A stretch of DNA of 64,000 nucleotides, from contig NZ_CP063785.1 in assembly GCF_025860405.1 (NCBI RefSeq), positions 5,085,390 to 5,149,389 on the forward strand, in the 5' to 3' direction. The notes under the pieces were generated by a model. It searched no databases and was not told where the DNA came from. It saw nothing but the letters and a program-made list of their open reading frames with translations. Within the stretch, counting starts at the first letter, position 1; each line of letters starts with the position of its first letter. Shown one piece after another: positions 16,501-24,170 of this stretch. The stretch is from Tolypothrix sp. PCC 7712 (lineage in GTDB: Bacteria > Cyanobacteriota > Cyanobacteriia > Cyanobacteriales > Nostocaceae). The translations under genes and the position numbers were made by a program.

Positions 16501-16752
16501 ACTGTTCGAGGTCATGTATTGCATACCCTCGACACCGTTAATTTGCCGCTCTAGGGTTGTAGTCACAGCACTTTCAACGGTGGCAACATCTGCCCCGGTA
16601 TAGTTCGCTGATACCTGAACCCGAATTGGGGCAATATCTGGCAGATAATTAAGTGGTAGTAGCGGAATACACAGGCACCCCAAAAGCAGAATCACTAGGG
16701 TACAAACGGTAGTTAACACCGGGCGTTTGATAAAGTTGTTCGCGATCGACAC
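13534..16752 (-). CDS. RND efflux transporter permease (AcrB/HAE1 type)
   Basis: 1072 residues, the usual length for an AcrB-like permease: an inner-membrane proton/drug antiporter that works with a periplasmic adaptor and a TolC-type channel. Seen: N-terminal FIKRPVLTTVCTLVILLLG (TM1), LPDIAPIRVQVSANYTGAD, QINGVEGMQYM, the TM4 motif ATGLVVDDAIIVVEAIARKI with the proton-relay Asp pair, and MLIGLASKNAILIVEFAN in TM10. Twelve TM helices in two repeats are expected. GTG 16752 is chosen because AGGAG lies 8 nt upstream; TTG 16758 sits only 2 nt from it. The C terminus is a hydrophilic Gly/Ser/Asp-rich tail. It follows the adaptor gene by 17 bp in one operon. Confidence 0.96.
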   Translation of the reverse strand: MSIANNFIKRPVLTTVCTLVILLLGCLCIPLLPLNYLPDIAPIRVQVSANYTGADVATVESAVTTTLERQINGVEGMQYMTSNSSAGSSQISVYFGAETDKNIAQVNVQNRIARATPRLPTSVQQLGVTAQTASTSILLVYTFYAENNEYDPLFISNYIDLNLRDQLLRTPGVGDLTIFGEKRYAMRLWLDPNALASRQLTVADVATALRSQNILAGAGTLGQAPIPPGQSYEIPLRVNGQFQNAAEFENLVIKAGSNGDLIKLRDVGRAELGSETYASNARNNGKPAIGLAIYQSPGSNALDVAKNIEAQMEELSKEFPPGLKTQVVYDTVGFVQASLEEVVKTLVEAIVLVVLVIFLFLQDWRATIIPLVAIPVSLVGALAFAYIFKFSLNNLTLFGLILATGLVVDDAIIVVEAIARKIEQGVRPLQASFEAMEELTGAVVATSLVLMAVFIPVAFFPGSTGKMYQQFALVIAFSIVISTFNALTFSPSMAAILLRPPQPKRGPLGWFFTKFNQVVAWIIDRFLAIVRFLIRLRYAVVALFVVGLFGTYFMFTQVPTGFVPNEDQGIVLGIIQGPDGVALNYTDEVITKLEQILQKEPEIENVFATSGFGFAGSGSNRGVFFAKLKPWEERTNPNQSASAILKRINGAFQTIPEAIITAVNPPPIQGFSTLGGFELQLEDRTNGRLTIDDFFANAQAVIAQANQQPSLAGGVFTQFTASTPQFQIDFDRNRLEALNVDFQQAVNTLGAAIGSQYVNDFTLGQQSYRVYVQAEGNYRRSPDDINQLYVRSANNQMVRLSEVAKLTPITGPSVISHYNGFRSISIQGREAQGYSSGQAIQAMQQTVTATALPGVGSDWTGTAREELSAGNLGILIFGFGIIMVFLTLAAQYESYVDPAIILLTVPLALFGALSALSLRGLVNDVYANVALVMLIGLASKNAILIVEFANQAFEQGMTITQAALTAAQERFRPIVMTSSASLLGFFPLVIASGAGSASRWSLGTALFGGLLVATVLSLLIVPVLYVIIKNLEERFLKRKPAHQTKSPNSDIQEEQVAAGVGSGDERGSGDSR

Positions 16753-16769
16753 GCTCAAGTCTCCTGGAT

Positions 16770-18083
16770 TTAGGATTGGGGTTGAATGGGTGTGCCTTCT
16801 CTCAGTTTGAGAATGCCAGAGGTAACAATGGTTTCGCCTGGTTTAAGTCCTTCCAGAACTTGATAATTCGTTCCTTGAATATCACCAAGACGCACTAAAC
16901 GCTGATGCACAATTTGCTGTGGCTTGCCGTTAACAGTTGTATTTTCTGTGACAAAGACAAAACTTTGTCCGCCAATCCGAGAAATAGCCACAGTGGGAAT
17001 CAATACCCCTGGTTGGCGATTCCAAATAATCCGCGCTTGCACATATTGCCCATCGCGCAATCTTCCTGGGGAATTATTAAAACGTGCTTTGCTTAAAATC
17101 GATTGTTGATTAGAACTAACTGTAGGAGAAATATAGTTAATTGCCCCCGTACCAATTACTTGCTGCGTCGTTGGATCGACTAACTGCACAGGTAAGCCAA
17201 CTCGTAGTTGCTTCAAGCGATTGGAAGGTACAGAAAGATTTAAATCTAGGGCATCATTTTGAATAATGGTGGTGATAGTTTGCCCAGTGGAGACATAATC
17301 CCCAATTTTTACAGGAAATTCACCGACTATGCCATTAATCGGTGATACTACACGTTTAAGATTCACATTTACTTGCGCCGCAGCCGTACCTGCTTGGGCT
17401 TGGCGGATATTCGCCTGAGCTTGCCTAATACCAGCATTCGCGGCTGCAACTTCCTTATCTGCGGCTTGTAAATCCGCGATCGCACTTTGCACATTATTCC
17501 TAGCAATATCTAACTGCTGCGCTGCTAACGCCCCCTCTCTGACTAATTGTTGAGTGCGGTTCAATTGGGTTTGCTGAAGCTGAAGATTTGCAGCTACTTT
17601 AGTACGCTGTGCCTGGGCTTGTTGTAGCTGTGCTTGCGCCGTTTTTAACCCCGCTTGGGCAGCATTAGCGGCGGCGATGGAACTAGCAACATTTGCCTGA
17701 GTCTGATCCAAACTCAAAGATGCAATGGGCGTTCCCTTCTGCACCCGTTGCCCGCTAGACACGAGAATATTTTCAATTCGCCCCTGAATTTGCGGTTGTA
17801 GCGTCACTTTTTGCTGTGCTTCTAACGCTCCCACAAAATTGGTACTTTCTTCAGTCGTACTAGTGGCAACTTGCTGAACTTTTACTGGTAATGCGGCATT
17901 TTTAGCACCTGCGGCGGGAGCAGATTGAGTGGGAGCAGCTGCACGCTGATTCCCAAAACGAGAAAACACAGTCATCCCGCCAATAGCTAAGACTACACCC
18001 AGCCCCAACCCTACCAGCAGCCCTTGTTGTCCCGAAAGCCTTTTGAAAGCGGAATTATTGATTTTCGGATTAGGAGTTTCCAT
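16770..18083 (-). CDS. RND efflux periplasmic adaptor subunit (membrane fusion protein)
   Basis: 437 residues. TM anchor near the N terminus (GLLVGLGLGVVLAIGGMTVF), low-complexity Ala/Pro linker, then biotinyl-lipoyl half motifs (VTLQPQIQGRIENILVSSGQRVQKGTPIASL and VVSPINGIVGEFPVKIGDYV) on both sides of a long Ala/Gln-rich coiled-coil hairpin (QAGLKTAQAQLQQAQAQRTK ... NIRQAQAGTAAAQVNV), then beta-barrel and membrane-proximal domains. It bridges the permease to an outer-membrane channel. ATG 18083 has GGAAGG upstream; the frame stays open further but into an intergenic palindromic repeat. First gene of the operon; no local regulator gene is seen. Confidence 0.95.
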   Translation of the reverse strand: METPNPKINNSAFKRLSGQQGLLVGLGLGVVLAIGGMTVFSRFGNQRAAAPTQSAPAAGAKNAALPVKVQQVATSTTEESTNFVGALEAQQKVTLQPQIQGRIENILVSSGQRVQKGTPIASLSLDQTQANVASSIAAANAAQAGLKTAQAQLQQAQAQRTKVAANLQLQQTQLNRTQQLVREGALAAQQLDIARNNVQSAIADLQAADKEVAAANAGIRQAQANIRQAQAGTAAAQVNVNLKRVVSPINGIVGEFPVKIGDYVSTGQTITTIIQNDALDLNLSVPSNRLKQLRVGLPVQLVDPTTQQVIGTGAINYISPTVSSNQQSILSKARFNNSPGRLRDGQYVQARIIWNRQPGVLIPTVAISRIGGQSFVFVTENTTVNGKPQQIVHQRLVRLGDIQGTNYQVLEGLKPGETIVTSGILKLREGTPIQPQS

Positions 18084-18162
18084 TAGCGCAACCTTCCACT
18101 GCCCAAGCAAAATTAACTGAATGTAAATTGGTAATTTACAGCGTTGTTCAGGTAAATGAGGT

Positions 18163-18235
18163 ACGCAGGTAGGGGCACGGCACTGCCGTGCCCTTACAAT
18201 TATCTGTACTTCGCCAACTTGCAATCTGCTGTATT
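18163..18235. repeat. Palindromic dispersed repeat, family D, copy 1
   Basis: GGGCACGGCACTGCCGTGCCC palindrome with flanks (CAATCTGCTGTAT) shared with 39950-40020. It lies just upstream of the efflux operon, so it may be in its 5' UTR or promoter region. Confidence 0.75.
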
Positions 18236-18284
18236 TATGAACTAGTGATTTATCGTCAAAGTTATGAGAATTTGCTAGGGTTCA

Positions 18285-18315
18285 GATCCCCGACTTCTTG
18301 AAGAAGTCGGGGATC
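18285..18315. repeat. Perfect 31-bp palindrome
   Basis: Two 15-bp arms around a single G: GATCCCCGACTTCTT and AAGAAGTCGGGGATC. A common cyanobacterial dispersed hairpin; no T-run follows, so it is not a canonical terminator. Confidence 0.8.
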
Positions 18316-18427
18316 TCACAGCCCCACATGATTAACGCGATAGACCACTAAAGCGGAACAATTAATTATTAGCTGAACTAAATAATTAGTCCTCCAACCT
18401 GAGTAGGAAAATATTCATCTCAACTCT

Positions 18428-18553
18428 CAATACTTGTCGGTTAAGGAGAAAAGGGGAAGGGTAAAAGGGGCAAGAAAAAACCTTTAACCCTTACCCTTTC
18501 ACCTTTTCCCTAAACCAAATTAAGAGTTTAAAATCCTTAACCGACAAGTATTG
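18428..18553. mobile_element. MITE-like palindromic repeat, family A, best-preserved copy
   Basis: 126 bp with perfect 19-bp terminal inverted repeats CAATACTTGTCGGTTAAGG and CCTTAACCGACAAGTATTG. No clear target duplication. It lies 10 bp beyond the 3' end of the nitroreductase gene, the same distance as copy 2 from gene 12535. Confidence 0.88.
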
Positions 18554-18563
18554 CCTCAAAACT

Positions 18564-19208
18564 TCAATCTTGGCTGTTGATAACTGGTGAGACTTGATTC
18601 CAACTACCAGAGAACACATAGGTTTCTAAAGGTTTGCGGCTGCGTAGCGCCAACTCTCGTTGCTGTAACTTTTCTGAGAGAGTTTGCGGATCGCCAAGAT
18701 AGCCAAGGGCGATCGCAGCTACAGGCTCATAACCATCTGGAATGCTGTATACTTCTTTGGCTTTAGCTACATCAAATCCCGCCATTTGGTGAATAAATAG
18801 CCCTAATGCCATAGCTTGGATTGCTAAAGTAGTCGTCGCTGCACCGACATCATGAAAGGCGTGCCGATTTTCTGCACCGTTGCGCTCAAAGTTAAGTTTG
18901 GCTACGGAAATCATCAAAACTGGGACATTTTTCGCCCATTCTTGATTTCCTTCTACTAGGCAATCTAATAAACGTTGAAATTCTACTGGATTGTCTTTAG
19001 TAGCAACAATAAAACTCCACGGCTGCTCATTGTAAGAAGATGCTGCCCATCCTGCTGCTTCTAAAACAGTGCATAATTTATCTGTTTCCACTAGTTCCTC
19101 AGAAAACGCCAAAGGACTCCACCGTTCCCGCAGCAATTCTTCAACTGGATATAGAGTATCAGCAGTTTTGTTAGTCATGAGCAGCTCTTTTCTGGTAGCA
19201 ATATTCAT
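18564..19208 (-). CDS. Nitroreductase family protein
   Basis: 214 residues of the FMN-dependent nitroreductase/malonic semialdehyde reductase-like family. Seen: RERWSPLAFSEE (phosphate-binding RRSxRxF-like segment), AAGWAASSYNEQPWSFIVA (conserved SxxNxQPW), VGAATTTLAIQAMALGLFIHQMAGF, PVAAIALGYLGD. It should use NAD(P)H to reduce nitro, quinone or enal substrates as a dimer. ATG 19208 has GAGG/AAGG upstream; an internal ATG 19178 gives MTNKTADTLYP and may be the true start. It appears monocistronic. Confidence 0.9.
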   Translation of the reverse strand: MNIATRKELLMTNKTADTLYPVEELLRERWSPLAFSEELVETDKLCTVLEAAGWAASSYNEQPWSFIVATKDNPVEFQRLLDCLVEGNQEWAKNVPVLMISVAKLNFERNGAENRHAFHDVGAATTTLAIQAMALGLFIHQMAGFDVAKAKEVYSIPDGYEPVAAIALGYLGDPQTLSEKLQQRELALRSRKPLETYVFSGSWNQVSPVINSQD

Positions 19209-19275
19209 TACACCTTACCTCAAACTTTTATGCGCGCAGCAATCTATTAATAGTGTGAGTCACAGCTAGCTAAAA

Positions 19276-19303
19276 AAACTCCACCCTTAAGGGGATGGAG
19301 TTT
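19276..19303 (-). terminator. Hairpin with T-run downstream of the Dus gene
   Basis: On the minus strand AAACTCCATCCCC-TTAA-GGGTGGAGTTT is followed by further T residues (seven in all), the form of an intrinsic terminator for the 19521-20543 gene. The same palindrome occurs at 24025-24055 and 24136-24157, so it belongs to a dispersed family. Confidence 0.6.
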
Positions 19304-19308
19304 GAAAA

Positions 19309-19337
19309 TGGGCATTGGGCATGGGGCATGGGGCATG
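19309..19337. repeat. Short tandem repeat, GGGCATG heptamers
   Basis: Four heptamers of GGGCAT(T/G) next to the terminator hairpin. Confidence 0.85.
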
Positions 19338-19350
19338 GTAATTTATTCTC

Positions 19351-19518
19351 TCCCAATACTACAAGGGATAGCGTTTTGAACTCAAAATAGCTTTTGGGGA
19401 AAAGGTGAAAGGTTAAGGGTTAAAGGTTTTTTCTTTCCCATTACCCATTACCCATTACCCATTACCCATTACCCATTACCCATTCCCCATTCCCCTTAAC
19501 CGAAAAGACTTGGAAGTC
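19351..19518. repeat. Diverged family A element expanded by CCCATTA repeats
   Basis: CCAATACTACAAGGGATAG at the left, AAGGGTTAAAGGTTTTTTC core, then seven or so CCCATTA units, and CCCCTTAACCGAAAAGACTTGG at the right. The heptamers sit in the interior of a recognisable family A element, indicating expansion within the repeat. Confidence 0.6.
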
Positions 19519-19520
19519 TC

Positions 19521-20543
19521 TTACACACCTTGATAGGGTTCTAGGGCTAAAGTTTTTGTTTCTTCACCTAGGAGAAAGCGATCGCAAATTTTAAATAGTT
19601 CTACCTCGGTTTGTGCCTGACGCATCAGTCGCAGGAAATGCCCTTGGGCATCTACACTTAAAGCAATGTAATTGAGAAACATTTTTAGGTAGCCGACGCG
19701 CGCCCGCTCTGGTATATTGGGTGCTTCTGGGGTTTGCCATAAACGCTCAACATAGTTGCGTACTTCTACTAATGGCATGGGTGCGATCGCTTCTTTTCGC
19801 AAAGCTTGGCGAATTTGATTAAATAGCCAAGGATTCCCAATCGCCCAGCGTCCCACCATCACACCTGCTGCGCCAGTTTGAGCAAGTATTTCTAAGGCTT
19901 TTTTCGCTGAGTAAATATTACCGTTAGCCAGCACTGGACAATTTACCCACCTTACAGCTTCCGCAATCAAATTATATTTGACTGGGCCGTGGTACATATC
20001 TTTGACCGTACGACCATGCAAACTCAGCAAATCAATGCTGTGGCGATTAATTAAATCTAGAATCTTGTAAAAAGTATCTGTATTTTCAAAGCCTACACGC
20101 ATCTTGACAGTCAAAGGGCGATCGCTAACGGCTTGTCGTAATTCTCCCAAAATCCGATCCACTTTTTCTGGCGTAAGCAGCAATCCACCCCCGACTTGCT
20201 TGCGATAGATTCTTGGTGCTGGACAGCCCATATTCAAGTCAACGCCAGCAATATTATATTTGCAGAGTTCCTTTGCTGTTCTGACCAAATCTGGAATACT
20301 TTCGCCAATCATTTGAGCAAAAACCGGGCGGCCTGTGTCGTTTTCGGTGATTGCTGCCAGAATGCTCCGATTTAGCCGTGAAGTCTCATTAACGCGGAAA
20401 TACTCGGTAAAGAAATAGTCAGGGCTACCATATTGGGCAATGACTTTCATAAACCACAGGTTTGTCACATCCTGCATGGGTGCAAGCGCAGTGAGAGGTA
20501 AGCCTGTTTGCAGCGATTGAGGGAGCGATACCTGGGACGACAT
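19521..20543 (-). CDS. dus: tRNA-dihydrouridine synthase
   Basis: 340 residues of the Dus family, FMN enzymes that reduce uridine to dihydrouridine in tRNA with NADPH. Seen: LTALAPMQDVTNLWF at the FMN site, GVDLNMGCPAPRIYRKQVGGGLL with the catalytic Cys in GCP, RPLTVKMRVGFENT, LLSLHGRTVKDMYHG, VLANGNIYSA and GVMVGRWAIGNPWLF. All family motifs are complete. The ATG start is followed by a short leader MSSQVSLPQSLQTGLPLT. It may be DusA- or DusB-like; the sequence alone does not settle which. An intrinsic terminator lies downstream at 19276-19303. Confidence 0.94.
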   Translation of the reverse strand: MSSQVSLPQSLQTGLPLTALAPMQDVTNLWFMKVIAQYGSPDYFFTEYFRVNETSRLNRSILAAITENDTGRPVFAQMIGESIPDLVRTAKELCKYNIAGVDLNMGCPAPRIYRKQVGGGLLLTPEKVDRILGELRQAVSDRPLTVKMRVGFENTDTFYKILDLINRHSIDLLSLHGRTVKDMYHGPVKYNLIAEAVRWVNCPVLANGNIYSAKKALEILAQTGAAGVMVGRWAIGNPWLFNQIRQALRKEAIAPMPLVEVRNYVERLWQTPEAPNIPERARVGYLKMFLNYIALSVDAQGHFLRLMRQAQTEVELFKICDRFLLGEETKTLALEPYQGV

Positions 20544-20710
20544 ATAAGATGAAGAGCATTCGACAAAGCATCACTCTATCAAAAAATCGTTGCTGCGGTT
20601 CCAGCTATTGTGAGGGACTTCATATTAAAATCTAAAAAATCTGCTTATCTCTGCTGATAACTGCTTCAAAGCCAGCCAATTTCTACATTATCAAATTGAA
20701 AAATACTGTA

Positions 20711-20962
20711 TCAAACACGTGGCTTTAAACGCTTTTCTCTACCGAGTAAAAAAACTAGATAAAAACGCTTTTTAAAAAAGGGAATGGAAAGCCTCATATC
20801 CACAGCATGATTCCTACTCACCCGATTTTCAAACACCCTTTTTAGCTCCGCTAATTGGACAGATGTAAAAGTAGCTGCTGTTTGAGGAGGAATACGGGCG
20901 AAGAATTTTTGTACAAATGGATCGGGTTGTGAATTAGGTTTGGTAAAACGGTTTTTTGGCAT
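20711..20962 (-). CDS. Small conserved protein, paralogue of the next gene
   Basis: 83 residues, highly basic. The pattern FVQKFFARIPPQTAATFTSVQLAELKRVF ... NHAVDMRLSIPFFKKRFYLVFLLGREKR is repeated in the upstream neighbour (21045-21524). It lacks the membrane segment and Cys-rich tail of that protein, so it corresponds to the N-terminal domain only. Such 'HxxDIRxxxPxxxxRFYLVLLxGxERR' domains occur in cyanobacterial proteins of unknown function. Transcribed in the same direction as its paralogue, 82 bp downstream of it, so the pair probably arose by tandem duplication with loss of the C-terminal part. Confidence 0.75.
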   Translation of the reverse strand: MPKNRFTKPNSQPDPFVQKFFARIPPQTAATFTSVQLAELKRVFENRVSRNHAVDMRLSIPFFKKRFYLVFLLGREKRLKPRV

Positions 20963-21044
20963 ATTAGGTTCCTGGTAATAATCAATTTGGCAATTCGTAA
21001 TTCGTGATTACAAAATAACTCAGTATTTAGATTTCATAGTATTA

Positions 21045-21524
21045 TTAGAAATCGGGGCTGTGTTGATAATCCCAACACTTATCATCACGCCAGACTCTAT
21101 TTGTATTTTCACATTCTGATTGGTCAGAAATCCAAGGAATTGAAGTTGGATAATAAGCACTGGATTTGGCAGCGCGAGAAGATAAAGCAAAAGAAAATAT
21201 AGTATAGCTAGAAGCAGATATAATTCCGAGAATTGCTATGATAAACAAGATATTTTTAATAGTCCAAAAAGGATATAACCCTTTTTCATAGCGTAAACGC
21301 TTTTGAGAACGACGTTCTAAACCTCCTAGCAATACCAGATAAAACCTTAATCCTGGAATTGGTACTGTAACTCTAATGTCTAAAGGATGACGATTCCAAG
21401 AACTAGAGCCAAAACCCCTGTGTATAGCTGCTAATTGCTCTGCCGTAAAGGAATTTGCTATTTGGGGGTCAATTTCAGCGAAAAGCTGCTCAAAATTAGG
21501 ATCTATATACTGAATATTTTTCAT
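21045..21524 (-). CDS. Conserved membrane-anchored protein of unknown function
   Basis: 159 residues. N-terminal domain (1-85) with FEQLFAEIDPQIANSFTAEQLAAI and HPLDIRVTVPIPGLRFYLVLLGGLERRS, then basic residues, one TM helix (ILFIIAILGIISASSYTIFSF, ~95-115), and a C-terminal segment with two Cys (SECENTNRVWRDDKCWDYQ) suited to a disulphide outside the cytoplasm. I do not know the function. It is paralogous in its first half to the downstream 83-residue protein, which has no membrane part. Confidence 0.8.
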   Translation of the reverse strand: MKNIQYIDPNFEQLFAEIDPQIANSFTAEQLAAIHRGFGSSSWNRHPLDIRVTVPIPGLRFYLVLLGGLERRSQKRLRYEKGLYPFWTIKNILFIIAILGIISASSYTIFSFALSSRAAKSSAYYPTSIPWISDQSECENTNRVWRDDKCWDYQHSPDF

Positions 21525-21652
21525 AATATCGGTGTTGGAATATACATAGTTATTACATAAGTCCTCTCTTTCATTCCGGACAGATGCTTCGCTTCATCAG
21601 GAACATAATTAGGCTTTAAAATTAATTCACATACAAGCAGGGAAAAGCCTTT

Positions 21653-23938
21653 TTAAAGACCAATGGCAGCTTGATATAAAGATTGAATGTTTTGTCCATC
21701 TTGAGGATACTCAACCACAGCACAATTGCAAACGGCTTGAAAGCGATCGCCATTGGCATCTGTGAATATTTGCTGGCGGAGAGTAGTTAAAATATTACCT
21801 AAGCGGTCTTTGACTTCTGGTTTGGTTAACCCAGAAAATCCGATGACAAATTCTCCATTGCCCCAATAACCAAGAACTTCGCCGCTACACAATGTAGATT
21901 GAAATAGACGACTCCATCGTTGCAATACTTGGTTACCAGTTTCATGTCCATATTTGCTGTTGATTTGGCGTAAATCTGTGATACTCAATATCGCCAAGCA
22001 AAGGGAATGCTGATGTTTTTGGGCTTGAATAATTAACTGCTGCAAGTCGCGGCTAGACTGTAACTGATTTGCTAATCCGGTGAGCGAATCTTTAGTAGAA
22101 AGCGACTGGAGTAAGCGACTGCGTTCTAAGCGATGATTAATCCGCGCTAATAGTTCTGCGCCTACTACTGGTTTAATTACATAGTCATCTCCGCCAACCG
22201 CAAACACCTGCTGCACGGTTTCTATGTCGCGGTGTGCGGTGAGAAACATAATCGGCAATTCCTGCCATTGCGGATCTGTGCGAACTGCTTGGCATAATTC
22301 TATGCCACTGATATCAGGCATTTCCACATCCAAAATCAACAAATCTGGTGTGGTGGATTGCAGTAACTCCCAGAAACGCAACGGCTTGTCTAATGCTGTC
22401 ACCCGCATCCCCCAAGGTTCCAACATTGAGCGCAATGCAGCTAGAATCACAGGATCGTCATCGACAACCAAGACATTCACTCGTAAATCGTGAGTGCGCT
22501 GTAATAGTTGAGATGCAACATCCCAAATTTGAGCGGCTGTTACAGGTTGAGCTAAAAAACCCCGTGCGCCATACTGCGCCAAAGTTACGCGTTCTGCTAA
22601 CTCATCAGCAGCTAGTACCACAACGGGTATAGGCGGAGTCCGAGTAGCTAAATCTGATAGCAACGCCAAACTTTCTTGTCGATGTCCCATTTCACTGACA
22701 TTTAGCACCACTAAATCTGGTGATGTAGTTTGTAGTAGGTTTTTGGCTTCCGCTAACTTGGTAATTTGTTGCCAGTCTATACCTAAGTTGCCAACAAGTT
22801 GTTGCAAATGCGAACTCAGTTGCGGATTGGGGTCAATTAATAGTAATCGCTGACTAATTTCTTCTGCATTCAAGGTGGTAGTTGGATTGGAATTTTGCCC
22901 CATCAAATTGATTAAGTTACCCAACTCTTGAATTTGCGATCGCAATTGCGTTTTTTGAGCCGCAGATAATTTGGCATTTTTCCCCAAAATCTGCTCAATT
23001 TCCCGCGCTATCTGAGTACCCGTCTCTAGCTCAAACATTCCTAACACACCAGCTAGCTTATGAGCTTCTTTTTCTGCGGATTGGCGTAACTCTAGAGATA
23101 ACTCTCCAGAAAGTGCAGCGGCGGCTGCTTGCAGTACCGCCATCCGTTGCTGCATCAACCCTTCATATTGATGCCACAACTTACTCATTGCTTGGTTAAA
23201 CTGCTGTTGAATATTAGAGACGGGTAATTTTGGTTTATCCTCTCTTCTCTGCTCCCCCGCTGCTTTCACCGCTGGGTGCAATCGATATCCCAAACCATAT
23301 ACATTTTCAATCCAATCGACTGCGCCGACTGCTTTTAACTTTTGCCGCAAGCCTTTAATGTGCGATTTAACACTTTCTTCTTGGGGTGGATCGTCAAAAG
23401 TCCAGAGATGCTCGATAATATTTCCCCGGCTAAAAACTCGGGAAGGGTTGCGGATAAATAACTCGAGCAGGCTGTATTCTTTAGGTGTTAAATCTAGGAG
23501 TTTACCGTTAAATATTACTTCGCAACTACTTGGATCGAGACTTAATCCGCCAATTTCCAGCACTAGAGAAACAGGAGTATCACCCCGACGTAACAGCGCC
23601 CTCACCCTGGCTTGCAGTTCTCCTAAATCTAACGGTTTGATCAGGTAATCATCAGCACCAGCATCAAGCCCACGGATGCGATCGCTAGTTGCATCTTTGG
23701 CGGTAATTAACAAAATCGGGGTGGAGTTACCAGCAGAACGTAAGCGTTGACATAAACTAATACCGTCCAGTTTCGGTAATCCCACATCAATTAATATCAA
23801 ATCGTAGTTATAAGCTTGACTATATTCCCAACCCGCATATCCATCTGGCGCGATGTCAACAACATAATTGTTTTGGGTTAAAGAATTTGCTAAGACACTG
23901 ACTAAAATCTCGTCGTCTTCAATCAGCAAGATTTTCAT
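21653..23938 (-). CDS. Six-domain response regulator (REC-wHTH-Hpt-REC-REC-GGDEF)
   Basis: 761 residues. OmpR-type receiver (1-120, Asp in LILIDVGLPKLDG), winged-helix DNA-binding domain (~130-225, TPKEYSLLELFIRNPSRVFSR), Hpt domain (~245-345, His in EAHKLAGVLGMFEL), receiver 2 (~368-480), receiver 3 (~492-610, Asp in LLILDVEMPDISG) and a GGDEF-like domain (~625-761). Receiver 2 has Asn at the phosphorylation site (LVVLNVSEM), so it cannot be a normal acceptor. The GGDEF signature reads GNGEF, so cyclase activity is unlikely. I infer a phosphorelay regulator that both binds DNA and passes phosphate. No kinase is encoded beside it. Confidence 0.92.
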   Translation of the reverse strand: MKILLIEDDEILVSVLANSLTQNNYVVDIAPDGYAGWEYSQAYNYDLILIDVGLPKLDGISLCQRLRSAGNSTPILLITAKDATSDRIRGLDAGADDYLIKPLDLGELQARVRALLRRGDTPVSLVLEIGGLSLDPSSCEVIFNGKLLDLTPKEYSLLELFIRNPSRVFSRGNIIEHLWTFDDPPQEESVKSHIKGLRQKLKAVGAVDWIENVYGLGYRLHPAVKAAGEQRREDKPKLPVSNIQQQFNQAMSKLWHQYEGLMQQRMAVLQAAAAALSGELSLELRQSAEKEAHKLAGVLGMFELETGTQIAREIEQILGKNAKLSAAQKTQLRSQIQELGNLINLMGQNSNPTTTLNAEEISQRLLLIDPNPQLSSHLQQLVGNLGIDWQQITKLAEAKNLLQTTSPDLVVLNVSEMGHRQESLALLSDLATRTPPIPVVVLAADELAERVTLAQYGARGFLAQPVTAAQIWDVASQLLQRTHDLRVNVLVVDDDPVILAALRSMLEPWGMRVTALDKPLRFWELLQSTTPDLLILDVEMPDISGIELCQAVRTDPQWQELPIMFLTAHRDIETVQQVFAVGGDDYVIKPVVGAELLARINHRLERSRLLQSLSTKDSLTGLANQLQSSRDLQQLIIQAQKHQHSLCLAILSITDLRQINSKYGHETGNQVLQRWSRLFQSTLCSGEVLGYWGNGEFVIGFSGLTKPEVKDRLGNILTTLRQQIFTDANGDRFQAVCNCAVVEYPQDGQNIQSLYQAAIGL

Positions 23939-24024
23939 TAATTCATTAAGTAGCTCGTGTTAAAAATTATCGTTATGGCAATGCAGAAGGCAGTCTAGAT
24001 GAAAAAATTTTACAGCCAAGCATG

Positions 24025-24055
24025 AAAAACTCCACCCACAAGGGGATGGAGTTTT
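24025..24055. repeat. Terminator-like palindrome (family E), copy 2
   Basis: AAAAACTCCACCC-ACAA-GGGGATGGAGTTTTT: stem flanked by A5 and T5, a symmetric bidirectional terminator shape. It lies upstream of both flanking genes, so termination of a mapped transcript is not obvious. A GGGCATG-type short repeat (24056-24113) follows. Confidence 0.65.
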
Positions 24056-24113
24056 TGGGCATGGGGAATAGGGGATGGGGCATGGGAAAGAACATACCAA
24101 TGCCCAATGCCCC

Positions 24114-24170
24114 AAGCGGCGGGGCAGCTATCCCTCTCCACCCACAAGGGGATGGAGTTTCCCGCCGCTT
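24114..24170. repeat. Nested palindrome: family E hairpin inside a larger inverted repeat
   Basis: Outer arms AAGCGGCGGG (24114-24123) and CCCGCCGCTT (24161-24170) enclose the family E hairpin CTCCACCC-ACAA-GGGGATGGAG (24136-24157). Confidence 0.65.

Noticed and set aside
19276..24160. CCACCC...GGGGATGGAG hairpins as degenerate CRISPR repeats
   Set aside because: They share GGGGATGGA with the CRISPR repeats but lack the flanking repeat sequence, spacing and spacers; they are a separate palindrome family.
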